DNA of 56,584 bases from Paraburkholderia guartelaensis (GCF_004353905.1 NZ_SMOD01000039.1:1-56584); one strand, 5' to 3'; positions 45,039 to 54,439 are shown, numbered from the stretch's first letter. Translations and numbers: made by a program. Notes: a model not told the origin generated them from the sequence alone.

Positions 45039-46121
45039 TTACGATGTGCCCGTTTGCAACGGATAGGTCCGGAAAGTCCATTTGAAGGGGCGTGCTGCCT
45101 GATTATGCTCGTGCATAAACTGCTCGGTGCGCTCGCGCAGGTGCGCGGTGCTGGTATGACTGGCATGGCGTAGCACCCGACGCGTATAGCGGGCAAACCA
45201 CAGTTCGATCTGATTGACCCAGCTCGCGTGCAGCGGGGTGAAGTGGAAGTGAAACCGCTGATCATGCCGCTCGTTGAACGCCTGCCAGACGGCCTGAGCG
45301 CGATGCGTATTGAGGTTGTCCCAAATCACGTGCACCTGTTTGCCCGCGTGCGCAGCCGCCACGCGCTCCATGAAGGCGACCAGGTCGCCCTGGGTGCGCC
45401 GCTCGCGGCAGTCTGCCAGCACCTGACCGGTATGCACATCAAGCGCGGCAATCAGCGCCTGAGTGCCGTGCCGGATATATTCAAACTCCCGACGACGCAG
45501 CCGTCCCGGTGCCGGCGCGCGACCCGGGTGCTTGCGCTCGATGGCTTGAATGCCCGTCTTCTCGTCGATGCTGAGCACCACCGCGTTTTTGGGCGCCTTG
45601 CGGTACAGCTTGCAAATCACATTGACCTTCTCGCGAAAGGCCGGGTCGGGACTGTGTAGCCATTGCTGGACCCGGTGCGGTCGAACGTCGCCAGCCTGCA
45701 GAATGCGCTGCACATGGCTGCGGCTGATCTGTTCGACAATGCCACGCTCGATCGCGCGCTCCACTATCTCGTCCAGTGTCGGCGTAACCCGTCCTTCGGG
45801 TTCGTGTGCTTCACATGCCAACGCAATCAACTGCAGTCGCGTTTCTTGCGTGATGCGTGGCGGACGACCGCTACGCTCACCCTCGCGCAGGCCCTGCGCA
45901 CCATGCTGTGCGATGCGCTTGCGCCACGCGCAGACCGTCTGCACCGACACACGCAGTTCTCGAGCAATCACCGTATTCGCATGTCCTTCGTGCGCCCACA
46001 GCGCGATGCGCGCCCGCATCACATCTCGCTGAGTCGCGGTCTTCCGCTCGATCAGCGACAGCAGTTCTTCTCGTTCTTTCTTCGCCAACTTCACTGGCGT
46101 TGCATGACGACCTTGGCTCAT
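45039..46121 (-). CDS. IS630-family transposase, full length
   Basis: A 360-residue transposase. The N-terminal paired helix-turn-helix (LRVSVQTVCAWRKRIAQHGAQGLREGERSGRPPRI) and second helix-turn-helix (QISRSHVQRILQAGDVRPHRVQQWL) precede the DDE domain. First Asp in VVLSIDEKTGIQAIERKHP, second in VHVIWDNLNTHRA, Glu in HASWVNQIELWFARYTRR. All three catalytic residues and both repeats are intact, so the element may be active. ATG 46121 is used. Confidence 0.94.
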   Translation of the reverse strand: MSQGRHATPVKLAKKEREELLSLIERKTATQRDVMRARIALWAHEGHANTVIARELRVSVQTVCAWRKRIAQHGAQGLREGERSGRPPRITQETRLQLIALACEAHEPEGRVTPTLDEIVERAIERGIVEQISRSHVQRILQAGDVRPHRVQQWLHSPDPAFREKVNVICKLYRKAPKNAVVLSIDEKTGIQAIERKHPGRAPAPGRLRRREFEYIRHGTQALIAALDVHTGQVLADCRERRTQGDLVAFMERVAAAHAGKQVHVIWDNLNTHRAQAVWQAFNERHDQRFHFHFTPLHASWVNQIELWFARYTRRVLRHASHTSTAHLRERTEQFMHEHNQAARPFKWTFRTYPLQTGTS

Positions 46122-46204
46122 CTCGAAATGATAGCCAAGACAATTATTTAATCAAGCTATTTACGGGATGTCGTACTAGTGTGGTGAGTTAGAAGTTCGT
46201 TGCT

Positions 46205-46447
46205 TTATTGACAATCTTGATCCGGGACGGTGAAATGTTGCTTGAAAAGCCGTTCAGACTCGCGTAGCCCGTCGTCGGTAAAGACCACCGATTTCGTCTT
46301 GTTGACTGGGTCGCAGATAAAGCCTTTTTCGTAGAGCCGGTTCAGCACGTCCCAGTCGAGGCCCTTCCACGCGCGGAAGCGATCGTGCAGCGTCAGGTAA
46401 AGGAGTGCCAGTGCGGCTTCGTCGATGGCATCGGTATTGATTTTCAT
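46205..46447 (-). CDS. DUF6429-family protein beside an IS630 transposase
   Basis: An 80-residue protein matching the DUF6429 pattern: DAIDEAALALLYLTLHDRFRAWKGLDWDVLNRLYEKGFICDPVNKTKSVVFTDDGLRESERLF. The second half reads like a winged-helix end (DWDVLNRLYEKGFI...SVVFTDDGLRESE). It starts at ATG 46447, 5 bp after the stop of the truncated IS630 transposase on the same strand. From memory this family is often found next to IS630 transposases, which supports a passenger or partner role. The molecular function is unknown. Confidence 0.8.
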   Translation of the reverse strand: MKINTDAIDEAALALLYLTLHDRFRAWKGLDWDVLNRLYEKGFICDPVNKTKSVVFTDDGLRESERLFKQHFTVPDQDCQ

Positions 46448-46452
46448 AGCTC

Positions 46453-47328
46453 TCATCCGGCAGCCTGCTGAACGCGACCGCAGAAACGTTCGAGACTGGC
46501 CAGGATCTCGTCGGCTGACTTGCTCCAGGTGAACGGTTGGGGATTGGCGTTGTACACATCGAGGTAATGCCGGATCGCATCCTCGAGCTGGCGCGTTGAA
46601 CGATGCGTGCCACGACGAAGGTATCGTTCGGTAAGCGTGGCGAACCAGCGTTCGACCTGATTGAGCCACGACGCCGAGGTCGGCGTGAAATGGACCTGGA
46701 AACGGGGATGACGGGCGAACCACGCCTTGATTGAGGGTGTCTTGTGCGTGCCATAGTTGTCCATCACCAGATGCACATCCAGTTGGGCCGGCACACTCGC
46801 GTCAATGGTGCGCAGAAAGCCCAGGAATTCGCCACTGCGATGGCGCCGGTGCATCTCGCCGATCACTTCGCCAGTGACGATGTCCAGTGCTGCGAATAAC
46901 GTAGTCGTGCCGAGACGCATGTAGTCGTGGGTGCGCCGCTCCGGGATACCGGGTGCCAGCGGCAGCATCGGTTGCGTACGGTCCAGAGCCTGGATCTGGC
47001 TCTTCTCGTCCACACACAACACCATCGCCTTGAGCGGAGGATCCAGGTACAGTCCCACGATATCACGCACCTTCTCGACGAACAGCGGATCACCGGAGAG
47101 CTTGAAAGTCTCCTGACGATGTGGCGGCAAGCCAAAGGCACGCCAGATCCGTGTCACCGCCGTCTGCGACAGATTCATCTCGCGCGCCATCGTGCGCGTA
47201 CTCCAGTGAGTCGCGCCTGCAGGCACGCTCTCGAGTGTCTTCACAATGACTGCGTCGACACGGTGGGCGCGGCAGACCGGCTCGCAGGCAACCGAGGTGT
47301 CGATTCGTGCAGGTGTCCTCAACCGCAT
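46453..47328 (-). pseudogene. IS630-family transposase, N-terminally truncated
   Basis: 291 residues remain of a usual 340-360. The second helix-turn-helix (THWSTRTMAREMNLSQTAVTRIWRAFGL) and the DDE core are intact: VLCVDEKSQIQALDRTQP, LVMDNYGTHKTPSIKAWF and SASWLNQVERWFATLTERYL. The first DNA-binding domain is replaced by an unrelated start (MRLRTPARIDTS). It is a different IS630 subgroup from the transposase at 45.0 kb. The 5' boundary lies near 47270, where IS5-like end sequence follows at 47395-47420. Probably not autonomous. Confidence 0.75.
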
Positions 47329-47637
47329 GGTAGCCCTCGCTTGCCCGCAGTCCGTCCGTATCGCCTGAGATTGAAAGCACAGAGGTCATGTTGTCTCTAC
47401 GCCTGATTTACGCAACAACGCCATTACGAGTGTATCCTTGGGGCACCGACCGAAGTGAAAAGCCCTGCTCCGATAAACAGCCCTTCCAAATATGCGGAGG
47501 TGTCAAGCATGAAAAGCCCGACAACCTCTTACGCTGGACCGGTCGAGAAAATTGGACAGTAGAAAAATATACGGAGCGAACTTTACTGTCAACCCACAGC
47601 TTCAACTCTATCCAGCAAGCTGACATGTCGCGCTACC
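47329..47637. other. IS flank with an IS5-like end remnant; no gene
   Basis: On the minus strand near 47395-47420, GGCGTTGTTGCGTAAATCAGGC resembles the GTTGTTGCATAAATCG ends of IS5-family elements, so a further IS may have cut the truncated IS630. The remainder has no coding signature and is rather AT-rich (47540-47590). Confidence 0.35.
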
Positions 47638-48642
47638 TCATCTAGGAACACCGACAGCAGCAGAATCTTCGAAGTTATCGGGAACCTTGACGAAGGACTC
47701 CTCAGGAGACACCGGAAGCGCCACGGTAGCGATGAAGGTCACCCCGGAAATGATCGCGAACATGGTCCCGAGCGGAATGAACGCGACACCAAAGCTACTC
47801 GCAACCCACAGCCCGATTAACGGCGTGGTGCCACCAAATATCGCACCACACAGTTGAAAACTTAGTGATATGCCGGTGTAGCGGACTTCGACTGGAAATG
47901 CTCGAGGTAGATACGAAGAAAGTACCGCATAATAGCCGCCGATCAATCCCGTGGTACAAAGTATCCCGATCGCAATCAACGGAATGGAGCCGGAGGTGAT
48001 CAGATGCACCATCGGAAACGACCACGCAAATGCGCCAGCGGTTACTACCAGGAGAAATTTCCTCTCCCCGAATTTATTGGCCAGATAGGAACCGATCGGG
48101 AAACTAATGAGCTCCACAACACCTACCCAGGTAATGACGTTCAGCATGTCGCCCTTTTCTACATGCAGATACGTCGTCGCAAAGGACATCATCAAGGTAG
48201 TTATAAAATAGAACCCGGATATTCCCAGCATGCAAAAGCAGATGCCAAGAACCAGAGCGCGCTTGTAGGATTGAAGCACACGATGAAAGGGCGCGATGTC
48301 ACTGATCGATCCAGCAGCCTTCCTGATTTCCAGTTCTGGACTTTCACCAACACCGCGGCGGATGAGGTAAGCGACCAGCACCAGCACACCACTGAATAAA
48401 AATGGGATCCGCCACCCCCACGACATGAAGTCGCTTTTGGGAAGCGCATTAACAAGCTTGAATGCGACCGTCGCGAGAATCAGCCCAACAGGGCTGCCAT
48501 ATTGCGGCGCTGATGCAAGGAGCGTTCTCCATTTCTGGGGTGCGTGTTCAGTCGCAATCAGCACAGCACCGCCCCACTCTCCTCCCACAGCCATCCCTTG
48601 TGCCAGGCGCAGCACAACGAGCACAATCGCCGCGGAAATACC
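47638..48642 (-). pseudogene. MFS transporter (metabolite:H+ symporter family), N-terminus removed by IS66
   Basis: About 335 residues of an MHS-family permease remain. The signature LRLAQGMAVGGEWGGAVLIATEHAP (RxxxGxxxGGEWGGA loop) begins only 20-odd residues into the fragment. Later segments include SWGWRIPFLFSGVLVLVAYLIRRGVGESPEL and SSYLPRAFPVEVRYTGISLSFQLCGAIFGG. The GTAAGCG end of the IS66 element abuts the frame at 48643, so roughly the first 110 residues (TM1-TM3) are missing. An internal ATG at 48624 exists, but the product would not be a working transporter. The family moves dicarboxylates, betaine/proline or aromatic acids. Confidence 0.88.
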
Positions 48643-48711
48643 GTAAGCGGCAGTTTCTCCTCACATAGATCCTGATCTGAAAACAGCGCAGGATGTGTCC
48701 ACGGTTTTTTA

Positions 48712-49206
48712 ATGGACACACCCTTCATGGACGAGAACTGCGCAGATTTTTTGCCCTTGCGTGCGACCAACGTTGGTGTCGAAGGCAAGCGGACTTTCGA
48801 CAAGCGTGACAAACAGAGGCTGATTGAAGCCTGCCTGAAGCCGGGTGTGTCGATCGCGGGTATGGCGCTGAAGGCGGGCGTGAACGCCAACCAGTTGCGC
48901 CGCTGGATCAAGAATTACGAGGCGCTCCTGAAGGGCGCCGCCGCCCCATGTGACTCGAAGGCTCTGCCCACGGCATTCGTACCGGTGGTGGCGATCAGCG
49001 ATAACAGCTGGGCGGCTTCGCAGATGCCGCCGCAGCCAGAACCTGATGCACCGGCGGCGCCGATGCGGAGCCACGCGCCACAGCGATCACCGCTGCCCTC
49101 GCGCCTGGTGGCGCAGCTGCCCAACGGGGTGAGCCTTGAACTCGAGTGCACCGGGCAGGATTGCGCGCTGCTCAAGACGATGATTGACGCGTTGAGGGGG
49201 AGCTGA
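48712..49206 (+). CDS. tnpA: IS66-family accessory protein TnpA
   Basis: A 164-residue OrfA. The helix-turn-helix is at about residues 30-70 (FDKRDKQRLIEACLKPGVSIAGMALKAGVNANQLRRWIKNYE), followed by a proline-rich linker (MPPQPEPDAPAAP) and a C-terminal module LVAQLPNGVSLELECTGQDCALLKTMIDAL. A TGTCCA...TGGACA dyad precedes it at about 48695-48720 and could fold in the mRNA to limit translation. Its stop overlaps the tnpB start (TGATG). Confidence 0.9.
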   Translation: MDTPFMDENCADFLPLRATNVGVEGKRTFDKRDKQRLIEACLKPGVSIAGMALKAGVNANQLRRWIKNYEALLKGAAAPCDSKALPTAFVPVVAISDNSWAASQMPPQPEPDAPAAPMRSHAPQRSPLPSRLVAQLPNGVSLELECTGQDCALLKTMIDALRGS

Positions 49207-49559
49207 TGTTCCGCTTCGACGACGACCTGAAAGTCTACCTGTACCGCGAGCCGATTGACTTCCGCGCCGGCATCAATACCCTTGCTGCCCTGGTCGCGGA
49301 GTCAATGCAGCTGGACCCGCTCGCCCGTGCCGTGTATGCGTTCCACAACCGCAAACGCGATCGCGTCAAGCTCCTGCTGTACGAGCGCACCGGTTTCTGG
49401 CTGATGTTGCGCCGGCTTGAAGAAGACCATTTCGTGTGGCCCAGGCGGCATCAGGAGGTGATCGAGCTGACAACGCAGCAGCTTCACTGGTTGCTCGACG
49501 GCATCGACATCGACGCGCTTCGCCGCCACCCGGTGCGTCGTTACCAGCACGCCAGCTAG
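49206..49559 (+). CDS. tnpB: IS66 Orf2-type protein TnpB
   Basis: A 117-residue IS66 Orf2 protein. The conserved start DLKVYLYREPIDFRAGINTLAALV is followed by DPLARAVYAFHNRKRDRVKLLLYERTGFWLMLRRLEEDHFVWP, the diagnostic core, and LLDGIDIDALRRHP near the end. Its function in transposition is known to be required in some IS66 elements but is not defined. ATG overlaps the tnpA stop by one base; tnpC starts 99 bp downstream. Confidence 0.93.
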   Translation: MFRFDDDLKVYLYREPIDFRAGINTLAALVAESMQLDPLARAVYAFHNRKRDRVKLLLYERTGFWLMLRRLEEDHFVWPRRHQEVIELTTQQLHWLLDGIDIDALRRHPVRRYQHAS

Positions 49560-49658
49560 CCCGCCCGGCAAGGCACGTCGCGCGTAAACAACGGCGGCTG
49601 CGACTTTTACAAATTGACGTAAACCTACGGCGCGCCGCGCTCCGCTATCCTGGAGCGC

Positions 49659-51191
49659 ATGAATCCTCCTGATCTCAAGCACATACCCAAGGTCGTCAAG
49701 GGCTATATCCGCGATCTCGAAGAGCGCGCGACACAGGATATTGCCCAGCGCGACGCACAGATCGAGGAGCTGAACCAGCGCATCGAGCAGCTCGAGGAAC
49801 AGATCCGGCTGCTGCAGGCAGAGCGCTTCGCACCGCAGAGCGAGAAACGCAAGGATCGCGTGTTCGACGAGGCCGAGCAGATCGCCCAGACCGCCCCCTC
49901 CAATGAAGACGACGAGGGTGCACAGCCAGCGCTGCCCGACACCGGCCTGCCCCAAAACAGCGAGCCCGAACGGCGCAAGGGCGGCCGCAAGCCTCTGCCG
50001 GCCTACCTGAAGCGTGAACCTGTCGAATACGACCTGCCCGAAGACCAGAGGGCATGCGTGGACTGTGGCAACCCGATGCATCGCATCGGCGAGGACATCA
50101 GCGAGCAACTGCACGTCGAGGTCAAGTGGACGGTCCGGCAGAACGTGCGCTCCAAGTGGGCCTGCCGGCACTGTGAGTGTCACGCCGAACATACACGGAT
50201 CGTGCTTGCGCCGATGCCGGTGCAGCCGATTCCGGGCAGCCATGCGGACGCGTCGGTGATCGCGACGGTCACGACCGCAAAGTACGTCGACGGCATGCCG
50301 TTGTACCGGATGCAGGACGCGCTCGCACGCTGGCAGATTCCGGTGAGTCGCGGCACGCTCGCTCACTGGATCATCCGCCCCAGCGAACTGCACTACCGCC
50401 GCCTGTACGACGCGCTGCACAAGACGTTGCTGTCGCAGCCGTTGATCCACGGTGACGAAACGACGGTTCAGGTGCTCAAGGAGCCCGGCAGGTCCGCCCA
50501 GAGCAAAAGCTATGCATGGGTGTACCGCAGCGCCGAAGGCTGCGCCGAACCCGTTGTGCTGTTCGACTACCAGCCGGGGCGCGGCCAGGAACATCCGAAG
50601 AAGTTTCTCGGCGACTACAGCGGCATGCTGATGAGCGACGGCTACAGCGCCTGGCGCACGCTCAAAAAGGCCACGCACTTCGGATGCGTCGCGCACGCCC
50701 GGAGGCTGTTCGTCAAGGCGGACAAGGCGGCCGAGAAAAAAACGGACTCCGGCAAACAGAAGATACCTAACGCTCGTGTGGCGAAAGCGCTCGAATACTT
50801 CCAGGCCCTGTACCGTGTCGAGGCGCTCGCCAAGGGCGAACTGCCTGATGGCCAGACGCGCGCTGATTACACATATGGCTTGCGGCAAAAGCATAGCGTG
50901 CCGGTGCTCGAGGCCTTCAAGGCGTGGCTCGACGAACTGGCGCTCAAGGTACTGCCCCAGAGTCTGCTCGGCAAGGCAATCGCCTATACACGCAACCAGT
51001 GGCAATATCTGAGCCGCTACGTCACCGATGGTTGCGCTCCCATCGATAATAATGTTTGCGAACGTGACATCAGACCGTTTGCCACTTCGAGAAATTATCG
51101 ACACTCGATAGTTATCGAAGGTTCGTCCGGCTACGCGACCGAAGGAGACCAGACGTCTGCACGGTCCCGCAAACGCGGGACCGTCGATTGA
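49659..51191 (+). pseudogene. tnpC: IS66 transposase TnpC, C-terminal end replaced by RIT sequence
   Basis: Residues 1-476 are IS66 TnpC. The parts are a leucine-rich coiled coil (about 10-60, IEELNQRIEQLEEQIRLLQAERF), a zinc-finger-like region (CVDCGNPMHRIG ... CRHCECH), and a DDE core with HGDETTVQVL, LMSDGYSAWRTL and the Glu in NNVCERDIRPFATSR. From codon 477 the frame reads into the RIT terminal repeat and adds 34 foreign residues before a stop at 51191. All catalytic residues are kept but the C-terminal helix normally following RDIRPF is lost, so activity is doubtful. Full-length homologues are about 510-530 residues. Confidence 0.9.
51089..51125. repeat. Left terminal inverted repeat of the RIT element
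   Basis: It starts GAGAAATTATCGACACTC and ends GAAGGTTCG. It contains the near-perfect core TATCGA-CAC-TCGATA (51096-51110), an arrangement expected of a tyrosine-recombinase crossover site. Confidence 0.85.
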
Positions 51192-51237
51192 CAGATCGGC
51201 ACGTCAAAAGCGTGTCCAGTCGATCTGGTTTCCATAA

Positions 51238-52242
51238 CTACAGGGTCTGCAGGAAGCGAAGCACATCGTCTTCGGGGCGATATCGTATCGGCTTTCGCGA
51301 AGGCGCCTGGAGGGATTTTAGCGCCCGTTCCTTCATTCCAAGATCGGCTTCAACATATCGATGGGTTGTGACTGGGCTTTCGTGACCGAGCCATAGCGCG
51401 ATGACGGTAATATCTACGCCGGATTGCAGCATGTGCATCGCTACGGAGTGCCGAACAAGATGCGGATGGACATGGCGTAGCGCAAGTTCAGGAAATTTCC
51501 TCGATGCCTCCTCGACTGCGAGGTTCAGCCGTTCGGCAAACCCGACTCGCGTTAGCGGAGCGCCGGACCGACCAGGGAAAAGCGGTTCGTGTGGGTTCCG
51601 CGGATATTGCTTCAACCAGCGCTTCAGTTCTCTGGCCGTGTCTGGCCACAGCGGCACAGAACGCTCCTTTCGGCCCTTGCCATGAATGCGTACCCATGCG
51701 ATCGGACCGAAAACGAGATCGGATACACGCATCTCAAGGAGCTCGGAAACACGCGCGCCGGTGTTGTACAGCGTTACGAGCATGATGTGGTCACGTTGAC
51801 CCGTCCACGTTCCCGTGTCAGGAGCGGCGACAATCGCTTCAATATGCTCACGCACCAGAAATCCGACAAGAGGTTTCTCGAACCGCTTCATCGGAATTGC
51901 CAATACGGATCGCGCGATTGCCAGCACTGACGGCTCCTCGAACGAAACATATTCCATAAACGACCGTATGGCGGCAAACCTCGCGTTGCGGCTCCGAATG
52001 CAATTATGGCGATCCTGTTCGAGATGGCGGAGAAACTCGAGAATGAATGAAGCTGTCAGATCTTCTATAGCAAGATCGGAGGGACGCTTGTGCAGACGTT
52101 GGTATGCAAAGGCTAACAGCAAGCGGAAGCTGTCGCGGTAGGCCGTCACAGTCCGGGGGCTTACGTGTCTCTGCTGTTGCAGGCGCTGCGTAAAGAATTT
52201 CTGCAGTAGCACTGGAAACGGTTGTATGGAGGACTTGCTCAT
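51238..52242 (-). CDS. RIT element tyrosine recombinase, third gene (RitC)
   Basis: A 334-residue phage-integrase-family recombinase. The N-terminal SAM-like core-binding domain is at about 10-105 (LLQKFFTQRLQQQRHVSPRTVTAYRDSFRLLLAF). In the catalytic domain Arg is in YNTGARVSELLEMR, Lys in HGKGRKERSVPL, His-x-x-Arg in HPHLVRHSVAMHML, the last His in LWLGHESPVTTHRY with Tyr as nucleophile. ATG 52242 overlaps the RitB stop (ATGA). All catalytic residues are present. Confidence 0.92.
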   Translation of the reverse strand: MSKSSIQPFPVLLQKFFTQRLQQQRHVSPRTVTAYRDSFRLLLAFAYQRLHKRPSDLAIEDLTASFILEFLRHLEQDRHNCIRSRNARFAAIRSFMEYVSFEEPSVLAIARSVLAIPMKRFEKPLVGFLVREHIEAIVAAPDTGTWTGQRDHIMLVTLYNTGARVSELLEMRVSDLVFGPIAWVRIHGKGRKERSVPLWPDTARELKRWLKQYPRNPHEPLFPGRSGAPLTRVGFAERLNLAVEEASRKFPELALRHVHPHLVRHSVAMHMLQSGVDITVIALWLGHESPVTTHRYVEADLGMKERALKSLQAPSRKPIRYRPEDDVLRFLQTL

Positions 52243-53183
52243 GATGTACCTCGCTGGCAGCTCACGAAGCGTTGGGCTGCGATGGCTAGCAGTTCCGGGG
52301 TGGCTGTCTCATACCAGTAGGTGTCGGTGACTTTGACGTGCCCAAGGTAGGTCGACAAGGCAAGAATGCTTCGATCTACGTCCAGTCCACGTGCGTACCA
52401 GTCCTCTAGCCTGTGGCAGACGAACGAATGTCTTAGGTCATGCAGGCGGAGCCGGCCATGGTCGCCGCGAGGTTGCCACTTCAATGTGTCACGGAGAACA
52501 TGAAAGGCATACTCGACGCTTCGTGTGGAGGCAGGACGCCCATAGTCAAAAACGAAAAATGCCTCGCTGTTCCCGGCGAGATGTTCGAGGTCACGCGTGT
52601 TCGCATAGCGCTGCAGCGCGCGAGCCGTAGTGTGGTGCACCGGGACCCATCGTGATTTACCCAGCTTCGCGTGCCGAATATAAAGTAGCTGATGCGTAAG
52701 ATCGACATCCGAGCGGGTCAGCGCCGTCGCTTCCGAGATTCGCAGGCCTGTCGACGCCATCAATCCGAATATGGTCGCGCAGCTTGAGCCGCGCAAGCCA
52801 CCTGGCGGGTAAAGACCATCGCAGGCCGCCATTAGCTCAATGATTTCAGTGACACTAAAGATATGCGGCGCCAATCGACGACGGGCCGGACCCAACAGCG
52901 ATCGAGGAGGAACCTCCGTTGCGGGATCGAATTGCTGACAGTATCTGGCGAACGGCCGTAACACCTCGATTCTCCGTGCTGCCGTCAACCGCCGACCACC
53001 GGGAGAACTACTGGCCCATCGAACGGCAAGCTGTCTGGTCAGCGCCCCCTGATAGCCGATCCGCTCGGCAAATCGGGCGAAGTCACGAAGCACTCCGCCT
53101 TCCGCCTTGAGCGCATAGCCCGCCTGACGGCGAATCGCGAGGTAGTCGTTGACCCACGTCATGAACGAATTTGGGCGGCTCAT
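52239..53183 (-). CDS. RIT element tyrosine recombinase, second gene (RitB)
   Basis: A 314-residue recombinase. The start MSRPNSFMTWVNDYLAIRRQAGYAL leads the core-binding domain. The catalytic domain has Arg in ASTGLRISEATALTR, Lys in HAKLGKSRWVPVH, HDLRHSFVCHRL, TYLGHVKVTDTYWYETATPE with the nucleophile Tyr. ATG 53183 overlaps the RitA stop (ATGA); the long frame extending to 53381 lies inside RitA and is not used. It is shorter than its neighbours, as in other RIT elements. Confidence 0.92.
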   Translation of the reverse strand: MSRPNSFMTWVNDYLAIRRQAGYALKAEGGVLRDFARFAERIGYQGALTRQLAVRWASSSPGGRRLTAARRIEVLRPFARYCQQFDPATEVPPRSLLGPARRRLAPHIFSVTEIIELMAACDGLYPPGGLRGSSCATIFGLMASTGLRISEATALTRSDVDLTHQLLYIRHAKLGKSRWVPVHHTTARALQRYANTRDLEHLAGNSEAFFVFDYGRPASTRSVEYAFHVLRDTLKWQPRGDHGRLRLHDLRHSFVCHRLEDWYARGLDVDRSILALSTYLGHVKVTDTYWYETATPELLAIAAQRFVSCQRGTS

Positions 53184-54439
53184 GAGAGCCTCCCCGGCCA
53201 GGGCAGCGCCACCCGCCGAAGCGATGGAACATCCAGCTTCGCATAAATGGACGTCGTGTCGAGGCAGCGGTGACGCAGTACGTCGGCGATCTCTTTGAAT
53301 GGGGTGCCGACTTGCGTCATCCGACATGCCATCGTGTACCGGAAGATGTGCGTCCCGCGCACGCGTTGCTGAAGTCCGCAACGTTCCGCAGCGTAGCGCA
53401 CCGCATTTCTCACGATGTCCAGATTGGCTTCAGTATTGAGCGGTGGACGATGGCGTACAAAAACCTCGCGCCGCGTCGTTTGAGGTCGACCGTCCCGCAG
53501 GTACCTGGCGATTGCTTCGCCGGTTTGTTGAGGCAACGGCACGATGTCAATTCGACCGCCCTTACTGTGCAAATTCAAGGTCCCAGCACGCCAGTCGATG
53601 TCACCAAGGCACAGGTGAGCGACTTCTGTGCGTCGCAAGCCGAGGTCCAGCAAACAACGTGTAATGGCATAGTCGCGCATGCCGGTTGGATTGTTGTGGT
53701 CAAAGGCACTGAGCAGTTGCCTGATCTCCACAGCCGATAGCACATCGGGCAACCCTGCGAGCCGCCATGAAGGTACACGCGGCAATGCGGCGATGAGCGC
53801 TGTAGTTGGGATGCCGTGACTGGCCTTGAATCGGAAATAGCGGCGCAGCGAATTGCTCACGCCCCTGATAGTACCGGGTGCGAGGCCACGTGTGCGGTGC
53901 AGGACAAAGCGGGAGACATCATCCGGCTTGAGCCTGGAAATGTCGACCTTGCGGGTACCAAACCGATCAACGAGAAATTCTCCGACATGTAGCTTCCGTG
54001 CACTTCGGGTGCTATCGGCGAGCCCGCAAACTTCCATCAAGTGGTGATCGAAATCGGCAAGCTCTTGTGCGATGAACACCGACGCATTCGAAACTGGCTG
54101 TGCATGGGTGACATCCGGCATCTCCAAGAAACGCATCAATGCGGCATGCATGTCGGCTCCCGTTCTTTTGCATTTGCCCGCGCAATGGCAGTGCGGAAGA
54201 TGGTCGTAGAGAAATCGATCAATCAATGGTCCGCTGAGTTCACGCAGGCCAATTCCCTGACGCGATATCCAGTGCACGAAGTGCGCGACACTCCGGAAAT
54301 AGCTCTCGACAGTTACCTGCCGATATCCACGTTCGGTCAGATATCGGCAGTATGAATCCGCATACGCCCCCAAGCCTGCATTGGAAAACCACCGTTGCGC
54401 AAGGATGTGGCCGGGTCTGACGCGTGAGTGCGTTGGCAT
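53180..54439 (-). CDS. RIT element tyrosine recombinase, first gene (RitA)
   Basis: A 419-residue recombinase with a longer N-terminus. It carries a possible metal-binding HLPHCHCAGKC segment near residue 85 besides the core-binding domain (VCGLADSTRSARKLHVGEFLVDRFG). In the catalytic domain Arg is in LLDLGLRRTEVAHL, Lys in NLHSKGGRIDIVPL, HIFRYTMACRM (H-x-x-R), the last His in VLRHRCLDTTSIYAKLD with Tyr. ATG 54439 (MPTHSRVRP) has GGAGAG upstream; the TTG five codons earlier is less likely. It is the first gene of the operon. Confidence 0.92.
   Translation of the reverse strand: MPTHSRVRPGHILAQRWFSNAGLGAYADSYCRYLTERGYRQVTVESYFRSVAHFVHWISRQGIGLRELSGPLIDRFLYDHLPHCHCAGKCKRTGADMHAALMRFLEMPDVTHAQPVSNASVFIAQELADFDHHLMEVCGLADSTRSARKLHVGEFLVDRFGTRKVDISRLKPDDVSRFVLHRTRGLAPGTIRGVSNSLRRYFRFKASHGIPTTALIAALPRVPSWRLAGLPDVLSAVEIRQLLSAFDHNNPTGMRDYAITRCLLDLGLRRTEVAHLCLGDIDWRAGTLNLHSKGGRIDIVPLPQQTGEAIARYLRDGRPQTTRREVFVRHRPPLNTEANLDIVRNAVRYAAERCGLQQRVRGTHIFRYTMACRMTQVGTPFKEIADVLRHRCLDTTSIYAKLDVPSLRRVALPWPGRLS

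Larger units (their letters stand above)
44701..46179 (-). mobile_element. IS630-family insertion sequence with a passenger ORF
   Basis: The terminal inverted repeats read CTAGTACAACATCCC...AAATAGCTT on the left and, reverse complemented, CTAGTACGACATCCC...AAATAGCTT on the right, with the TA target dinucleotide inside CTAG at both ends as expected for IS630/Tc1-type insertion. Between them lie a full-length transposase and, 13 bp downstream, a 99-codon ORF. Confidence 0.85.
48643..51088 (+). mobile_element. IS66-family element, 3' end replaced by a RIT element
   Basis: The left end GTAAGCGGCAGTTTCTCC starts at 48643 and matches the GTAAGCG termini typical of IS66. tnpA, tnpB and tnpC follow in order. 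tnpC is cut at codon 476, where the 37-bp repeat of the RIT element begins, and no IS66 3' remainder is seen after the RIT. The element itself disrupts an MFS gene. Confidence 0.85.

Noticed and set aside
44701..47328. The two IS630 copies as ends of a composite transposon
   Set aside because: Their transposases belong to different subgroups and they lie side by side with no cargo between them beyond their own small ORFs.
49302..51104. 600-codon open frame antisense to IS66 tnpB/tnpC
   Set aside because: It mirrors the coding strand of clearly homologous transposase genes; such long antisense frames are common in GC-rich genes and it has no family motif.
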